From Acidobacteriota bacterium (GTDB taxonomy: Bacteria > Acidobacteriota > Holophagae > Holophagales > Holophagaceae), in assembly GCA_016192145.1 (NCBI GenBank), contig JACPUT010000011.1, forward strand, positions 62,001 to 126,000: DNA of 64,000 nt. The letters are read 5' to 3'. The position numbers were made by a program, and so were the translations under genes. This document shows positions 62,373 to 64,000 of this stretch, piece by piece (positions within the stretch are counted from its first letter, which is position 1; each line of letters starts with the position of its first letter). The notes beneath the pieces were generated by a model that saw only the letters and a list, made by a program, of their open reading frames with translations, had not been told where the DNA came from and did no database searches.

Positions 62373-64000
62373 TCACTTGGCGAATTCGGCCGGTACCTTC
62401 ACACCGAGGTTCCTGACCAGGAAGGCCAGGACGTCGGCCCGTTCCTCGATGACCTTGGCGGTGGGCTTGCCGGCGCCGTGGCCGCCGCTCACTTCGATCC
62501 GGGTGAGCACGGGGGCTGGGCCTCCCTGCATGGCCTGGAGGGTGGCGGTGAATTTGTGGCTATGGGCGGGCACCACCCGATCATCGTGATCCCCCGTGGT
62601 GACAAGGGTCGGCGGGTAGTGGCCACCTGCCTTGAGGGTGTGGATCGGGGAATATTTCAAGAGAACCTCGAAGCCCTCCTTGGTTTCGCTACTCCCGTAA
62701 TCACTCTTCCAGCCCCAGCCCAGGGTGAACTTGTGGAAGCGGAGCATGTCCAGGACGCCCACCTCCGGCACGGCAGCCCCGAAGAGATCGGGGCGCTGGG
62801 TCATGCAGGCGCCCACCAGCAGGCCGCCGTTGCTTCCCCCGTTGATGGCCAGCTTCGGGGTGCTGGTGACTTTCTGATCGATGAGCCACTGGGCCGCCGC
62901 GATGAAATCGTCAAAGACGTTCTGCTTCTTCTCCTTGCGCCCGCCCTCGTACCACGCCAGCCCGTACTCGCCCCCACCTCGCAGGTTGGGCATGGCGATG
63001 ACCCCTCCCAACTCCATCCAAACCAACCGGGAAACCGAGAAAGCCGGTGTCAGGGAGATGTTGAAACCCCCATACCCATAGAGCAACGTGGGATTCTGGC
63101 CGTCCCGCACCAGCCCCTTGCGGTGGACGAGGAACATGGGCACGCGGGTGCCATCCTTGCTGTCGTAGAAGACCTGTTCCACCTCGAAATCGGCGGGGTT
63201 GAAATCCACCTTCGGCTCGCGGAAGGCCTCGCTCCGGCCCGCCTTGAGATCCAGCCGGAATAGGGTTCCTGGATAAGCGAAGCTGCCGAAGGTGTAGAAG
63301 GTCTCGAAGTCATCCCTTCGGCCAGCGAAGCCAGTGACGGTGCCCAGCGCCGGCAAGTCCAACTCCCCCAGAACCTGCCCCGTCAAATCATGGAAGGTCA
63401 CCACGGAATGGGCATCTCGCATCCAGGTGGCCACGAAGCGCTCGCCCACCAGGGAAACGCTCTCCAGCACATCCCTTCCCTTCCCCTCGGGAATGAGTTC
63501 CTGCCACTGCGAGGGCTCCAGCTGCCCCTTGCGGATGGCCACGAGCCGGTTTCGCGGGGCGCCCTGGTTGGTGAGGACGAAGAAGAGATCCCCTTCGCAA
63601 TCCACCACCGTGTAGGCGGCATCCATCCGGTCGAGGAAGGGTTCCACCGGGGCATCCGGTATGGAGAGGTCCTGAAGGAACAGGCTGGATTCCGGGTTGG
63701 TGCCTTGGCTCCCGGTGATGACCAGCCAGCGCCCATCGTCGGTGACGCTGCCGCCCAGGTACCACTCGGGCTGGTCCGGGCGGTGATACACGAGCAGGTC
63801 CTCGGATTGGGGCGTACCGAGCTTGTGGAAGCACAGCTGATGGTCGTTGTTCACGCCTTTGAGGGCGTCGCCCTCGATGGGGGCCTCATAGCGGCTGTAG
63901 TAAAAGCCGCTGCCATCCTTGCGCCAGGAGGCGCCGCTGGCCTTGGACCACTGGATTTCATCCGTGAGATCCAGCCCCGTCTCCACGTCCTTCACGTGCC
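62373..64000 (-). CDS. Prolyl oligopeptidase (S9A), N-terminus beyond window
   Basis: Cleaves after proline in short peptides. The reading frame is open to base 64000, so about 542 C-terminal residues are present, and the usual N-terminal beta-propeller blades of the roughly 700-residue family are partly missing. Catalytic triad: Ser in NGGSNGGLLVGA, Asp in GDHDDRVVP and His in SGGHGAGKP. Propeller sequence (VEPFLDRMDAAYTVVD) and the hydrolase-domain entry DGTRVPMFLVHRKG are visible. The GTG at 63995 is not the true start: the frame continues upstream within the family's KDVETG context. Confidence 0.93.
   Translation of the reverse strand, partial: HVKDVETGLDLTDEIQWSKASGASWRKDGSGFYYSRYEAPIEGDALKGVNNDHQLCFHKLGTPQSEDLLVYHRPDQPEWYLGGSVTDDGRWLVITGSQGTNPESSLFLQDLSIPDAPVEPFLDRMDAAYTVVDCEGDLFFVLTNQGAPRNRLVAIRKGQLEPSQWQELIPEGKGRDVLESVSLVGERFVATWMRDAHSVVTFHDLTGQVLGELDLPALGTVTGFAGRRDDFETFYTFGSFAYPGTLFRLDLKAGRSEAFREPKVDFNPADFEVEQVFYDSKDGTRVPMFLVHRKGLVRDGQNPTLLYGYGGFNISLTPAFSVSRLVWMELGGVIAMPNLRGGGEYGLAWYEGGRKEKKQNVFDDFIAAAQWLIDQKVTSTPKLAINGGSNGGLLVGACMTQRPDLFGAAVPEVGVLDMLRFHKFTLGWGWKSDYGSSETKEGFEVLLKYSPIHTLKAGGHYPPTLVTTGDHDDRVVPAHSHKFTATLQAMQGGPAPVLTRIEVSGGHGAGKPTAKVIEERADVLAFLVRNLGVKVPAEFAK

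Overview
The window is a GC-rich, densely coded bacterial chromosome segment with no phage, plasmid or insertion-sequence genes. The gene set suggests an Acidobacteriota bacterium, probably Holophagae (Geothrix/Holophaga-like): long PstC/PstA permeases, a Bacteroides-like acylornithine transcarbamylase, DUF4388/DUF1844 proteins, and frequent GTG and TTG starts backed by Shine-Dalgarno motifs. That placement is inference; no search was run. Both edges cut a gene: an RNase E/G at the left and a prolyl oligopeptidase at the right.

Layout. 0-2 kb: RNase E/G. 2.4-11.2 kb: one phosphate locus, pstS-pstC-pstA-pstB-phoU, a PhoB-type regulator, a DUF47 (PhoU-like) protein and a Pit transporter, many start/stop codons overlapping. 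11.4-17.5 kb: a small basic protein, a lipoprotein with a zinc-protease motif, RF3, a degenerate transpeptidase-like secreted protein and an EF-G paralogue. 17.57 kb: a CAU-anticodon tRNA followed by a partial duplicate of its own 3' end and an inverted copy of its T-arm. 17.9-35.2 kb: mostly minus-strand housekeeping and small operons (glutaryl-CoA dehydrogenase, thymidine kinase, a DUF4388/TPR-zinc ribbon/DUF1844 cluster, dtd-xth-ArsC-like, MetRS, Tag, cyclophilin, CsgG-like, HU/IHF, leucyl aminopeptidase), plus plus-strand secreted proteins, a ferredoxin and a hydrolase. 35.4-42.8 kb: PabB, HNH protein, RmuC, TsaE, NAD(P)HX repair enzyme and an aminotransferase.

43-52.8 kb is an arginine biosynthesis cluster on the minus strand (argD, argF', argB, argE', argH, argG, a P-loop NTPase, argC) with a divergent argR and AT-rich dyads between argR and argD. 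ArgF' looks like an N-acetyl/N-succinylornithine transcarbamylase, so the route probably goes through an N-acylcitrulline that the ArgE-like peptidase deacylates. Four gene junctions here carry long inverted repeats whose arms are tandem 9-10 base units of three sequence families. A fifth copy follows metG.

52.8-61.2 kb is a minus-strand run with overlapping or nearly abutting genes: aldehyde dehydrogenase, two unknowns, a phosphotransacetylase, PurN and a 1445-residue hybrid histidine kinase with a propeller sensor domain. ArfB, a small unknown protein, tRNA-Thr(CGT) with a terminator, and the truncated oligopeptidase close the window.
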